Assembly: GCF_900116135.1 (NCBI RefSeq) | Contig: NZ_FOZX01000004.1 | Span: 62,001-126,000, forward strand | DNA length: 64,000 bases | DNA from: Saccharopolyspora flava | GTDB lineage: Bacteria; Actinomycetota; Actinomycetes; Mycobacteriales; Pseudonocardiaceae | Direction of reading: 5' to 3' | The notes under the pieces: generated by a model | Database searches by the model: none | What the model was told of the DNA's origin: nothing | The model's input: the letters and a program-made list of their open reading frames with translations, nothing else | Part shown: positions 15,902 through 24,322 of the stretch, piece by piece | How positions within the stretch are numbered: the stretch's first letter is position 1 | Layout of the letters: the number at the start of each line of letters is the position of its first letter | Position numbers and translations under genes: made by a program

Positions 15902-18709
15902 GTGGCTGCCAGCCGTTCCAACCCGACCAAGCTCTCGCCGGCCGATGCGTACGCGGCGCACTCCCGCCGCAACGCCCATCCGAAACTGGCCGACTTCATC
16001 GCGGAGCTGTCCTTCGAACTAGACCCCTTCCAGCTCACCGGATGCCAGGCGCTGGAAGCCGGGCGGGGCGTGCTGGTGTGCGCGCCCACCGGTGCGGGCA
16101 AGACCGTGGTGGGCGAGTTCGCCGTGCACCTGGCGCTGTCGGAGGGGCGCCGCTGCTTCTACACCACGCCCATCAAGGCGCTGTCCAACCAGAAGTTCGC
16201 CGACCTGAGCGAGCGGTACGGCAGCGACGCGGTCGGGCTGCTCACCGGCGACACCTCGATCAACGGTGACGCGCAGGTGGTCGTGATGACCACCGAGGTG
16301 CTGCGCAACATGCTCTACGCCTCCTCGCGCGGGCTGGACCAGCTGGGCTACGTGGTGATGGACGAGGTCCACTACCTCGCCGACCGGTTCCGGGGCGCGG
16401 TGTGGGAGGAGGTCATCCTGCACCTGCCCGACTACGTGCAGGTCGCGAGCCTGTCGGCGACGGTGAGCAACGCCGAGGAGTTCGGCGAGTGGCTGCAGGA
16501 GGTCCGCGGCGACACCACGATCGTCGTCGACGAGCACCGGCCGGTGCCGCTGTGGCAGCACATGCAGGTCGGGCCCCGGATGTTCGACCTGTTCGGCGGC
16601 GAGACCGGTGATCACGAGCTGCACATCAACCCGCACCTGCTGCGGCACACCCAGCAGCTGGCGCGCACCCACCTGCCGCAGGGCGGTCGCCGCGGCGGCC
16701 CGCCGCACAAGCGCAAGGGCCCGCGCCCGCCCCGGTTCTTCCCGCCGTCCCGGCTGGAGATGCTGACCAGCCTCGACGAGGCGGGGCTGCTGCCCGCGAT
16801 CGTGTTCATCTTCAGCCGCAACGGCTGCGACCAGGCGGTGCAGCAGTGCGTGCGGGCCGGGCTGCGGCTGACCTCCGAGGACGACGTCGAGGAGATCCGC
16901 GAGGTCATCGACGAGCGCACCGCCAACCTGCCCGACTCCGACCTGGGCGTGCTGGGCTTCTGGGAGTGGCGGGACGCGCTGGAGCGCGGGGTGGCCGCGC
17001 ACCACGCCGGGCTGCTGCCGGCGTTCAAGGAGACCGTCGAGGAGCTGTTCGTGCGCGGCCTGGTCAAGGCCGTGTTCGCCACCGAGACGCTGGCGCTGGG
17101 CATCAACATGCCTGCCCGCACGGTGGTGCTGGAGCGGCTGGTGAAGTTCAACGGCGAATCGCACGTGGACCTCAGCCCCGGCGAGTACACGCAGCTCACC
17201 GGTCGTGCCGGGCGGCGCGGCATCGACGTCGAGGGCCACGCGGTGGTGGTGTGGCAGCCGGGCGTGGACCCCAAGCAGGTCGCCGGTCTGGCCTCCACCC
17301 GCACCTACCCGCTGCGCTCGTCGTTCCGGCCCGGCTACAACATGGCCGTCAACCTGGTGCAGCGCGTGGGCCAGGACGCCGCGCGCGACCTGCTGGAGCA
17401 GTCGTTCGCGCAGTTCCAGGCCGACCGGTCGGTGGTGGGGCTGTCGCGCCGGGTGGAGCGCAACTCCGAGGCCCTGGAGGGCTACACCGAGGCGATGGAG
17501 TGCCACCTGGGCGACTTCGCCGAGTACTTCGACCTGCGGCGCCGCATCTCCGAGCGGGAGAAGGCGCTGGCCAGGCAGAACCGGCAGTCGCGGCGGGCGG
17601 AGGCGGCCAAGTCGCTGGAGAAGCTGCGCAAGGGCGACGTGATCTCGGTGCCCGCGGGACGCCGGTCCGGGCTGGCCGTGGTGATCGACCCGGGTCTGGA
17701 GCCGATGGGCGAGCCGCGCCCGCTGGTGGTGACCGAGGACCGCTGGTCGGGGCGGCTGTCGGTCGCCGATTTCACCTCGCCGGTCGAGGCGCTGGGCAAG
17801 CTCAAGCTGCCCAAGCACGTCGACACCCGTTCCCCCAAGTCCCGCCGGGACCTGGCGTCCTCGCTGCGCAACACGGGTCTGAGCGCCCCGGGCGGGCGCG
17901 GGCGCAAGCGCTCGGACGCCGGTGACGACGCGGAGCTGGCGACGCTGCGGCGGGCGCTCAAGGCCCACCCGTGCCACGGCTGCGACGAGCGGGAGGCGCA
18001 CGCCCGCTGGGCCGAGCGCTACGAGCGGCTGCGCAGCGAGAACGAGAACCTGCGGCGCAAGGTCAACAGCACCACCCACTCGCTGGCCCGCTCGTTCGAC
18101 CGGATCGTGGCGCTGCTGACCGAACGCGACTACCTGCCCGCTCCGGGCGGCAAGCCCGGTGAGGACGGGGAGCCGGAGACGCAGGCCGGGCAGGTCACCG
18201 AGCACGGGCGGCGGCTGTCCCGGCTCTACAGCGAGTCGGACCTGCTGGCCGCCGAGTGCCTGCGGGTGGGCACCTGGAAGGGGCTCGGCCCGGCCGAGCT
18301 CGCCGCCGTGGTGTCCTCGCTGGTCTACGAGTCGCGGCGGGAGGGCCCGGCGCCGCACGTGCCGGGCGGTGCGGTCACCGACGCGCTCATGTCGACCTGG
18401 CAGCTCTGGGAGGAGCTGGAGGACGACGAGCGGCGCCACAAGCTCAACCGCACGCGCGAGCCCGACGCGGGGTTCGCCTGGCCGGTGTTCCGGTGGGCGC
18501 GCGGCGAGTCGCTGGAGAAGGTGCTCACCGCCGCGGAGTCGGCGGGCACCGAGCTGTCGGCCGGTGACTTCGTGCGCTGGTGCCGTCAGGTCATCGACCT
18601 GCTGGACCAGATCCGCGACGTGGTCGGCACGCAGGACCAGGTGGGCGCGGCGGCGGCGAAGGCGGTGACCGCGATCCGCCGCGGCGTGGTGGCCGCCGGT
18701 GGGGTGTGA
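15902..18709 (+). CDS. helY: Ski2/Mtr4-like superfamily 2 RNA helicase HelY
   Basis: A 935-residue DExH helicase. Motif I is APTGAGKT (about residue 60), motif II DEVH in YVVMDEVHYLADRF, motif III LSATVSN, and motif VI QLTGRAGRRGID. The first RecA domain is followed by a basic insert (about 260-275, GRRGGPPHKRKGPRPPRFF), then helical/arch-like and C-terminal domains with a Cys/His cluster KAHPCHGCDEREAH. Members of this family are implicated in RNA processing; the exact substrate in bacteria is unclear. The order tatA-tatC-helY matches mycobacteria, here with a lipid kinase in between. GTG start. Confidence 0.9.
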   Translation: MAASRSNPTKLSPADAYAAHSRRNAHPKLADFIAELSFELDPFQLTGCQALEAGRGVLVCAPTGAGKTVVGEFAVHLALSEGRRCFYTTPIKALSNQKFADLSERYGSDAVGLLTGDTSINGDAQVVVMTTEVLRNMLYASSRGLDQLGYVVMDEVHYLADRFRGAVWEEVILHLPDYVQVASLSATVSNAEEFGEWLQEVRGDTTIVVDEHRPVPLWQHMQVGPRMFDLFGGETGDHELHINPHLLRHTQQLARTHLPQGGRRGGPPHKRKGPRPPRFFPPSRLEMLTSLDEAGLLPAIVFIFSRNGCDQAVQQCVRAGLRLTSEDDVEEIREVIDERTANLPDSDLGVLGFWEWRDALERGVAAHHAGLLPAFKETVEELFVRGLVKAVFATETLALGINMPARTVVLERLVKFNGESHVDLSPGEYTQLTGRAGRRGIDVEGHAVVVWQPGVDPKQVAGLASTRTYPLRSSFRPGYNMAVNLVQRVGQDAARDLLEQSFAQFQADRSVVGLSRRVERNSEALEGYTEAMECHLGDFAEYFDLRRRISEREKALARQNRQSRRAEAAKSLEKLRKGDVISVPAGRRSGLAVVIDPGLEPMGEPRPLVVTEDRWSGRLSVADFTSPVEALGKLKLPKHVDTRSPKSRRDLASSLRNTGLSAPGGRGRKRSDAGDDAELATLRRALKAHPCHGCDEREAHARWAERYERLRSENENLRRKVNSTTHSLARSFDRIVALLTERDYLPAPGGKPGEDGEPETQAGQVTEHGRRLSRLYSESDLLAAECLRVGTWKGLGPAELAAVVSSLVYESRREGPAPHVPGGAVTDALMSTWQLWEELEDDERRHKLNRTREPDAGFAWPVFRWARGESLEKVLTAAESAGTELSAGDFVRWCRQVIDLLDQIRDVVGTQDQVGAAAAKAVTAIRRGVVAAGGV

Positions 18710-18787
18710 GCCGACTGTGGTTGGATCCCGGCTGTGGTCGGATCACTGAACGTCGGCCGCTCCAGCTGAATTCATCCGGAGGTGTAG

Positions 18788-19411
18788 ATGTCGTCCCCGT
18801 ACGGCCCGCCAGGGGGTTACCCCCAGTGGGGGCAGCAGCCCCAGGGGCCCGGGATGCAGCCGGGCGGGATGCCGCAGGGCCAGCCGCAGCCGGGCGCGTA
18901 CGGCGCCCCTCAACCGGTGCAGCAGCAGCCGATGCCGCCGCAGCCCGTGCCGCAGCAGCCGCTCCAACCCCAGCAGCCGCAGCCCCAGCAGCCGCAGTAC
19001 GGGCAGCCCTACGGCTACGGGCAGCCGCAGTCCTACTACCCGTCGCCGGACGGGTTCGGGTTCCCGCAGGTGCCGCCGAAGAAGCCGGGGCGCTCGAAGC
19101 TGCCGTGGATCCTCGGCGGCGCGGGCGCGCTGGTGGTGGTCGTCGCGATCGTGCTGGTGCTCGGTTTCGTGGCGCCCGGGTTCTTCGTGCGCCCGGTCTT
19201 CGACGCGGCCAGCGTGGAGAAGGGCGTCGCCCAGACCCTCAAGGGCTCCTACAGCCTCGCCGGGGTCGGCGCCGTGACCTGCCCGGACGGTCAGCCGGTC
19301 CAGGCCCAGCACCGCTTCGACTGCCAGGTGCAGATCAACGGCCAGAACAAGACCGTCACGGTCACGGTCAAGGACGAGGACGGCGTCTACGAGGTCGGCC
19401 ACCCGAAGTAG
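18788..19411 (+). CDS. Pro/Gln-rich single-pass membrane protein with DUF4333 domain
   Basis: A 207-residue protein. The N-terminal ~95 residues are Q/P/G-rich, then one membrane helix (about 115-140, WILGGAGALVVVVAIVLVLG). The C-terminal ~65 residues match the DUF4333 layout, with a Cys pair (VTCPDG, FDCQV) that can form a disulfide outside the cell. GGAGGTG precedes the ATG. Its place between helY and the exonuclease matches what I recall for Rv2091c of M. tuberculosis, so it is likely an orthologue. Architecture is shared with the genes at 1-448 and 498-1196. Function unknown. Confidence 0.8.
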   Translation: MSSPYGPPGGYPQWGQQPQGPGMQPGGMPQGQPQPGAYGAPQPVQQQPMPPQPVPQQPLQPQQPQPQQPQYGQPYGYGQPQSYYPSPDGFGFPQVPPKKPGRSKLPWILGGAGALVVVVAIVLVLGFVAPGFFVRPVFDAASVEKGVAQTLKGSYSLAGVGAVTCPDGQPVQAQHRFDCQVQINGQNKTVTVTVKDEDGVYEVGHPK

Positions 19412-19428
19412 GCGAGGCTCGCCGGGCG

Positions 19429-20358
19429 CTAGTTCTCGAGGGCGGTGATGAGGCGGTCGACGCTGGCGCCCAGGCCCCAGGTCTTCTGCAGGTCGTGCAG
19501 CCGCGCCAGGTCGGGTGCGGCGGGCATGGCGTCGGAGTCCCGGTCCATCACCACGGGGGCGTCGCGGACGACGTTGACCACCGCCGGGGCCGCGGCCAGG
19601 TACTCGGCCGATTCGGTGAGCTTGGTGCGAACGCGTGAGGTGAGCCGGGCGTCGCCCTCGGCGGCGCCGCGCAGCAGGGCCTCGAGCGAGCCGAACTGGG
19701 TGATCAGCTTCGCGGCGGTCTTCTCGCCGATCCCGGCCACGCCCGGCAGCCCGTCGGAGGGATCGCCGCGCAGCACGGCCATCTCCGCGTAGTCCGCGCC
19801 CGCGCGCTGCGGCGACAGCGCGTACTTCTCCGCCAGCTCCGCCGGGCCGAAGTCCTGGGCCTTGGCCAGGCCCGCTCCGATGTAGATGACCCGCACCCGC
19901 GGCTCGTCGCGGACGAGCTGGAACAGGTCGCGGTCGCCGGTGATGACCTCCACCGGGTCGGTCCGCTCCCGGTCGGCGAGCGCCCCGATCACGTCGTCGG
20001 CCTCGTAGCCCTCGGCCTCGGCGGTGGCGATGCCCGCGGCGTCGAGCACCTCCATGATCACCGGGATCTGCGGGGACAGCGTGTCGGGCACGTCCTCGGC
20101 GTCCGGGTCCTCCACCGCCACCCGGTGCGTCTTGTACGAGGGCAGCGCGTCGACCCGGAACTGCGGGCGCCAGTCGTTGTCCAGGCAGGCCACCAGCCGC
20201 GACGGCCGCCGGTCGGTGATCAGCTTCGCCAGCATGTCGCAGAAGCCGCGCACCGAGTTCACCGGCGTGCCGTCAGGGGCGGTCAGCGAGTCGGGCAGCG
20301 CGTAGAACGAGCGAAACCACAACCCGGCGGAGTCCACGAGCATCAGAGGTCCGGTCAC
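19429..20358 (-). CDS. 5'-3' exonuclease (PolA N-domain-like)
   Basis: A 309-residue stand-alone FEN/5' nuclease. Metal-binding acidic residues are visible in MLVDSAGLWFRSFYA (first Asp), EAEGYEADDVIG, VITGDRDLFQLV and GDPSDGLPGVAGIGEKTA (helix-hairpin-helix DNA contact). It would remove 5' flaps or RNA primers, supplementing DNA polymerase I. The start is GTG at 20358; a CAAGCT hexamer 6 bp upstream may be a leaderless -10. It is convergent with the DUF4333 gene, 17 bp away. Orthologous position to Rv2090 of M. tuberculosis. Confidence 0.92.
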   Translation of the reverse strand: MTGPLMLVDSAGLWFRSFYALPDSLTAPDGTPVNSVRGFCDMLAKLITDRRPSRLVACLDNDWRPQFRVDALPSYKTHRVAVEDPDAEDVPDTLSPQIPVIMEVLDAAGIATAEAEGYEADDVIGALADRERTDPVEVITGDRDLFQLVRDEPRVRVIYIGAGLAKAQDFGPAELAEKYALSPQRAGADYAEMAVLRGDPSDGLPGVAGIGEKTAAKLITQFGSLEALLRGAAEGDARLTSRVRTKLTESAEYLAAAPAVVNVVRDAPVVMDRDSDAMPAAPDLARLHDLQKTWGLGASVDRLITALEN

Positions 20359-20384
20359 CGCTCCAGCTTGTCATGCCGGGGCGC

Positions 20385-22058
20385 TCAGCGGTTGCCGCGG
20401 TCGGCCTGCGTGGCGGATGGTTCCGCGTCTTCCAGGATCGCGCGGGCGCGGAGTCGTGCCTGGTCGGCGTCGGGTGCTGAAGCGGCCTCCTCGGCGGCCC
20501 GCCGCCAGGTCTTGAGCGGGTGCTCGGCGAGCGACGTGCCGACCGAGGGCAGCGCGGCGGCCGTCATGGACAGGCTGCTCACGCCGAGTCCGGCGAGGAC
20601 GCCGGCCAGCAGCGGGTCGGAGGCGGCCTCGCCGCACACGCCGACCGGCTTGTCCTGCGCGCCGGAGGCCTCGCCCAGCATCGCGATCAGGCGCAGCAGC
20701 GCGGGCTGCCACGGGTCGTTGAGCGCGGCGAGCGCGCCGATCATGCGGTCGGCGGCGCAGGTGTACTGGGCGAGGTCGTTGGTGCCGATGCTCGCGAAGT
20801 CCACTTCGGACAGGATCTCGCCCGCGCACAGGGCCGCGGCCGGGGTTTCGACCATGACGCCGACGCGGGCGGCACCGGCGGCGCGGGCCCGCTCGGCGAA
20901 CCACGCGGCCTCGTCCGGGGTCGCGACCATGGGCGCCATCACCGAGACCTCGGCGCCGGTGTCCTCGGCCGCCGCGACGATCGCGGCCAGCTGCCGGTCC
21001 AGCAGGTCCGGCCGGTCGAAGGCGACCCGCAGGCCGCGCACGCCCAGCGCGGGGTTCGGTTCGGCGTCGACGTCCAGGAACGGCAGGGGCTTGTCGGCTC
21101 CGGCGTCGAGAGTGCGCACCACGACGGGCTTTCCGGCGAACGGCCGGAGCACCGCGGCGTAGGCCTCGCGCTGCCGGGCCTCGGTGGGTTCGCTCGTGGC
21201 GTCCAGGAAGCAGAACTCGGTGCGGAACAGCCCCGAGCCCTCGGCCCCGGCGTCGAGGGCGGCGCCGGCCTCGGCCGGGGATCCGACGTTGGCCAGCAGC
21301 TTCACCCGGTGCCCGTCGGAGGTCGTTCCGCTGCCGTGCCAACGGTTCTCGGCGCGCGCGGCGGCCTCGGGGGTGAGCGGTTCGGCGACGAGTTCGACGG
21401 TGCCCGCCGCTCCGTCCACGCGCGCCCCGGCCGCCCCGGTGGTCAGCGCGCCGCGCGCGGCGACGACGGCGGGGATGCCCAGCGAGCGCGCCAGGATCGC
21501 GGTGTGACTGGTGGGCCCGCCCTCCTCGGTGACCAGGGCGAGCACCATCTCCGGGTCGAGGTCGGCGGTGTCGGCGGGGGCGAGGTCGCGGGAGACCAGC
21601 ACGCTCGGCGTGCTCGTCGCGGGCACGCCGGCGACCGCGACGCCGGAGAGCCGCGCGACGATCCGGTCCCGGACGTCCTCGACGTCGCGGACGCGCTCGG
21701 CCAGGTAGCCGCCCGCGGCGGCCAGCGCCTCGGCGAACTGCGCGGCGGCCTCGAAGACCGCGCGGGGCGCGGGCAACCGCCGGTCCCGCACCGCCTGCTC
21801 GGCGGCGGCGAGCAGCGAGGGGTCGGTGGCCATCGCGGCCGTGACTTCGAGGACCGCTCGCGCGTCCCCGCTCGCCCGGGCGGCGCGGTCCTGCAGCTCG
21901 GCGGCCACCTCCTGGGCGGCGGGGCGGATCCGCTCGGCCTCGGCGGCGGGGTCGGCGGGCTCGGGGCCGAGGGCGGGTTCGGGCAACCGGTCATGAACCA
22001 ACACGACCGGGCCGGCCGCCCGGCCGGGGCTGACACCGACTCCTCGTAGCGTCGACAT
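20385..22058 (-). CDS. ptsI: PTS enzyme I (phosphoenolpyruvate-protein phosphotransferase)
   Basis: A 557-residue EI that takes phosphate from PEP and passes it to HPr. The N-terminal phospho-His domain has GGPTSHTAILARSLG with the active His. The C-terminal PEP-binding barrel shows MVETPAAALCAGEIL, FASIGTNDLAQYT and VCGEAASDP with the conserved Cys. The start is ATG 22058 with AGGGAG upstream; frame residues further upstream are not EI-like. It is divergent from fruR and shares a 112-bp control region with it. HPr for this EI is encoded at 25835. Confidence 0.95.
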   Translation of the reverse strand: MSTLRGVGVSPGRAAGPVVLVHDRLPEPALGPEPADPAAEAERIRPAAQEVAAELQDRAARASGDARAVLEVTAAMATDPSLLAAAEQAVRDRRLPAPRAVFEAAAQFAEALAAAGGYLAERVRDVEDVRDRIVARLSGVAVAGVPATSTPSVLVSRDLAPADTADLDPEMVLALVTEEGGPTSHTAILARSLGIPAVVAARGALTTGAAGARVDGAAGTVELVAEPLTPEAAARAENRWHGSGTTSDGHRVKLLANVGSPAEAGAALDAGAEGSGLFRTEFCFLDATSEPTEARQREAYAAVLRPFAGKPVVVRTLDAGADKPLPFLDVDAEPNPALGVRGLRVAFDRPDLLDRQLAAIVAAAEDTGAEVSVMAPMVATPDEAAWFAERARAAGAARVGVMVETPAAALCAGEILSEVDFASIGTNDLAQYTCAADRMIGALAALNDPWQPALLRLIAMLGEASGAQDKPVGVCGEAASDPLLAGVLAGLGVSSLSMTAAALPSVGTSLAEHPLKTWRRAAEEAASAPDADQARLRARAILEDAEPSATQADRGNR

Positions 22059-22106
22059 GCACTGCTCCCTACGTGACGCGCTGGCATTCCTCGTGGGGCC
22101 GAGGCC

Positions 22107-22134
22107 TTGACAATATGACAACAAGAGGCAGAAT
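22107..22134 (+). promoter_or_regulatory. fru operon promoter, TTGACA-16-CAGAAT, with TGACAA repeats
   Basis: A perfect -35 TTGACA (22107-22112), 16-bp spacer and CAGAAT. The -35 lies in TTGACAATATGACAACAA, holding two TGACAA copies in direct repeat, a plausible FruR (DeoR family) operator that would overlap the promoter. The same segment lies in the leader of divergent ptsI, so one regulator could control both. Confidence 0.55.
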
Positions 22135-22170
22135 CAGGCAACACCAAACATCAACCGGAGGAAAACGGGC

Positions 22171-22932
22171 ATGTACGGGGCGGAGCGCCAGCAACTGCTG
22201 GCGCAGCGGGCACGGCAGGACGGGCGCATCGACGTCACCGCCGCCGCAGCCGAGTTCGAGGTCGCACCCGAGACGATCCGCCGCGACCTCGCCGCGCTGG
22301 AACGGCAGGGACTGCTCCGGCGCGTCTACGGCGGAGCGATCGCCGTGGAACGCCTCGACTTCGAGCCCGGCGTCCCGCTGCGCGACCAGACCAACGCCGA
22401 GGCCAAGGAGCGCATCGCCAAGGCCGCCCTCGACTCCGTCCCGGACCGGGGCACCGTGCTGCTCGACGGCGGCACCACCACCGCCAAGCTCGCCGCGCTG
22501 CTGCCCGCCGACCGGGAGCTGACCGTGGTCACCAACTCGCTGCCCGCCGCCAACCACCTGGCCGCCCGGCACAGCATCAGCGTCCACCTGCTCGGCGGCC
22601 GGGTGCGCGGCACCACCCTGGCCACTGTGGACTCCTGGGCGCTGGACGTGCTGCGGCAGCTGACCGTCGACGTCGGATTCTTCGGCACCAACGGCTTCTC
22701 CACCGCGCGCGGCTGCACCACGCCGGATCCCGCCGAGTCGGCGGTGAAGTCGGCGATGATCGCCGCCTGCCGCCGCCGCGTGCTGCTGGCCGACCACAGC
22801 AAGTACGGCGACGACCAGTTCAGCCGCTTCGCCGAGCTGTCCGAGATCGACCGGGTCATCACCGACGACGGCCTCGACCGCGCCGCGGTCGACGAGCTCC
22901 AGCGGATCGAAGCGGAGGTGGTGCTGGCGTGA
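22171..22932 (+). CDS. fruR: DeoR-family regulator of fructose genes (FruR-like)
   Basis: A 253-residue regulator with an N-terminal DeoR helix-turn-helix (about 1-57; FEVAPETIRRDLAALERQGLL is the recognition region) and a C-terminal sugar-phosphate isomerase-like sensor domain (DGGTTTAKLAALLP, GFFGTNGFS, KSAMIAACRRRVLLADHSKYG). Its effector is likely fructose-1-phosphate or a related sugar phosphate, by family analogy. GGAGG precedes the ATG. It overlaps fruK by a GTGA junction, so it is the first gene of the operon and probably autoregulated. Confidence 0.92.
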   Translation: MYGAERQQLLAQRARQDGRIDVTAAAAEFEVAPETIRRDLAALERQGLLRRVYGGAIAVERLDFEPGVPLRDQTNAEAKERIAKAALDSVPDRGTVLLDGGTTTAKLAALLPADRELTVVTNSLPAANHLAARHSISVHLLGGRVRGTTLATVDSWALDVLRQLTVDVGFFGTNGFSTARGCTTPDPAESAVKSAMIAACRRRVLLADHSKYGDDQFSRFAELSEIDRVITDDGLDRAAVDELQRIEAEVVLA

Positions 22933-23873
22933 TCGTCACCGTGACGCCCAACCCCAGCCTCGACCGCACCGTCCAGGTCGACCGGGTGGTGCCCGGCGAG
23001 GTGCACCGCGCCAAGCAGGTGCAGCTGGATCCGGGCGGCAAGGGCGTCAACGTCGCCCGAGCCCTGGCCGCCGCCGGCGTGCCCACGCTGGCCGTGCTGC
23101 CCTCCGGCGGTGCCGAAGGCGCGCGGCTGGCCGAACTGCTGGCGCCCGAGGCGGTTCCGGTCGTGGAGGTCCCGGTGCACGCCGCGACCCGCAGCAACAT
23201 CGCCGTCGTGGAGGCCGACGGCACCACCAGCAAGTTCAACGAGCCCGGCCCGCGCCTCACCGAGGCCGAGATCGCCGCCCTGGAGACCGCGGTGATCGAA
23301 CTGGCCGGACGCGCCGAGTGGCTCGTGACCTGCGGCAGCCTGCCCGACGGTTGCCCGCCGGACCTGCACGCCCGGATCGTCGGCGCGGCCCGCGCCGCGG
23401 GCACCCGGGTCGCCGTGGACGCCTCCGGCAGGCCGCTGGCGCTGGCCTGCCGGGCGGCACCCGACCTGATCAAACCGAACCTCGCCGAACTCGCCGACCT
23501 GGCGGGCGGCCCGCTGCGCGACCTCGGCGACGTCCTCGACGTCGCCCACCGGCTGCGGGCCGACGGGGTGGGGACCGTGCTGGTCAGCCTCGGCGAGCTG
23601 GGCGCCGTGCTGGTGAGCGCGGCCGGCGACCTGCACGCGACGAGCACCGCCACCGAGGTGCGCAGCACCGTCGGCGCCGGGGACGCGATGCTCGCCGGGT
23701 TCCTGCGCGAGAGCGCGGCCGGGGAGGCCGCCCTGCGCAGCGCCGTCGCCTACGGCACGGCCGCCGTCGGGCTCGCGGGAAGCCGCATGCCCGGATTAAA
23801 CGACGTCCACCCGCAGCACGTGCGAGTGGACGCAGTGGACGCAACAGTGAGCCTCAGCGGAGTGGCTGCATGA
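22929..23873 (+). CDS. fruK: 1-phosphofructokinase
   Basis: A 314-residue PfkB-family kinase converting fructose-1-phosphate, the product of fructose PTS import, into fructose-1,6-bisphosphate. It begins MIVTVTPNPSLDRTVQVD, has the substrate motif DPGGKGVNVARAL, and ends in the ATP/anion-hole motif STVGAGDAMLAGFL with the catalytic Asp. The start overlaps fruR (GTGA) and the end overlaps the EIIA gene (ATGA), so translation is likely coupled throughout the operon. Confidence 0.95.
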   Translation: MIVTVTPNPSLDRTVQVDRVVPGEVHRAKQVQLDPGGKGVNVARALAAAGVPTLAVLPSGGAEGARLAELLAPEAVPVVEVPVHAATRSNIAVVEADGTTSKFNEPGPRLTEAEIAALETAVIELAGRAEWLVTCGSLPDGCPPDLHARIVGAARAAGTRVAVDASGRPLALACRAAPDLIKPNLAELADLAGGPLRDLGDVLDVAHRLRADGVGTVLVSLGELGAVLVSAAGDLHATSTATEVRSTVGAGDAMLAGFLRESAAGEAALRSAVAYGTAAVGLAGSRMPGLNDVHPQHVRVDAVDATVSLSGVAA

Positions 23874-24322
23874 CAACGGAACTGATCACCCCGGACCTCG
23901 TCGAGCTGGAGCTGTCCGGCACCGACCGGCGAGCCGTGGTCCGCGAACTGGCCCAGCGGCTGGTCGACGCCGGTCGGGTCACCGACCTCGAGACCTTCCT
24001 GGCCGACATCGACGCCCGCGAGGCCCAGATGCCCACCGGGCTGGAGGGCGGCATCGGCATCCCGCACTGCCGCTCCGCCGCGGTGACCGCGCCGTCGCTG
24101 GCCTTCGGCCGCAGCGGCGCGGGCGTGGATTTCGGGGCAGAGGACGGACCCGCCACGCTGATCTTCCTGATCGCCGCCCCGGAGGGCGGCGGGGAGCAGC
24201 ACATGACCGTGCTGGCCGCGCTCGCGCGACGCCTGGTGCGCGCCGAGTTCAAGAAGACGCTGGCCGAGGCCACCGACCCGGCCGAGCTGGCCGCCTACAT
24301 CAGCGGGGAGGTCGCGCCGTGA
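23870..24322 (+). CDS. PTS fructose-type EIIA component
   Basis: A 150-residue PTS_EIIA type 2 domain. The phosphorylated His lies in GIGIPHCRSAAV (about residue 63). It receives phosphate from HPr and passes it to the EIIB domain encoded next. In many bacteria EIIA is fused to EIIBC in FruA; here it is a separate polypeptide. It overlaps fruK (ATGA) and the EIIBC gene (GTGA), supporting stoichiometric synthesis. Confidence 0.93.
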   Translation: MTTELITPDLVELELSGTDRRAVVRELAQRLVDAGRVTDLETFLADIDAREAQMPTGLEGGIGIPHCRSAAVTAPSLAFGRSGAGVDFGAEDGPATLIFLIAAPEGGGEQHMTVLAALARRLVRAEFKKTLAEATDPAELAAYISGEVAP

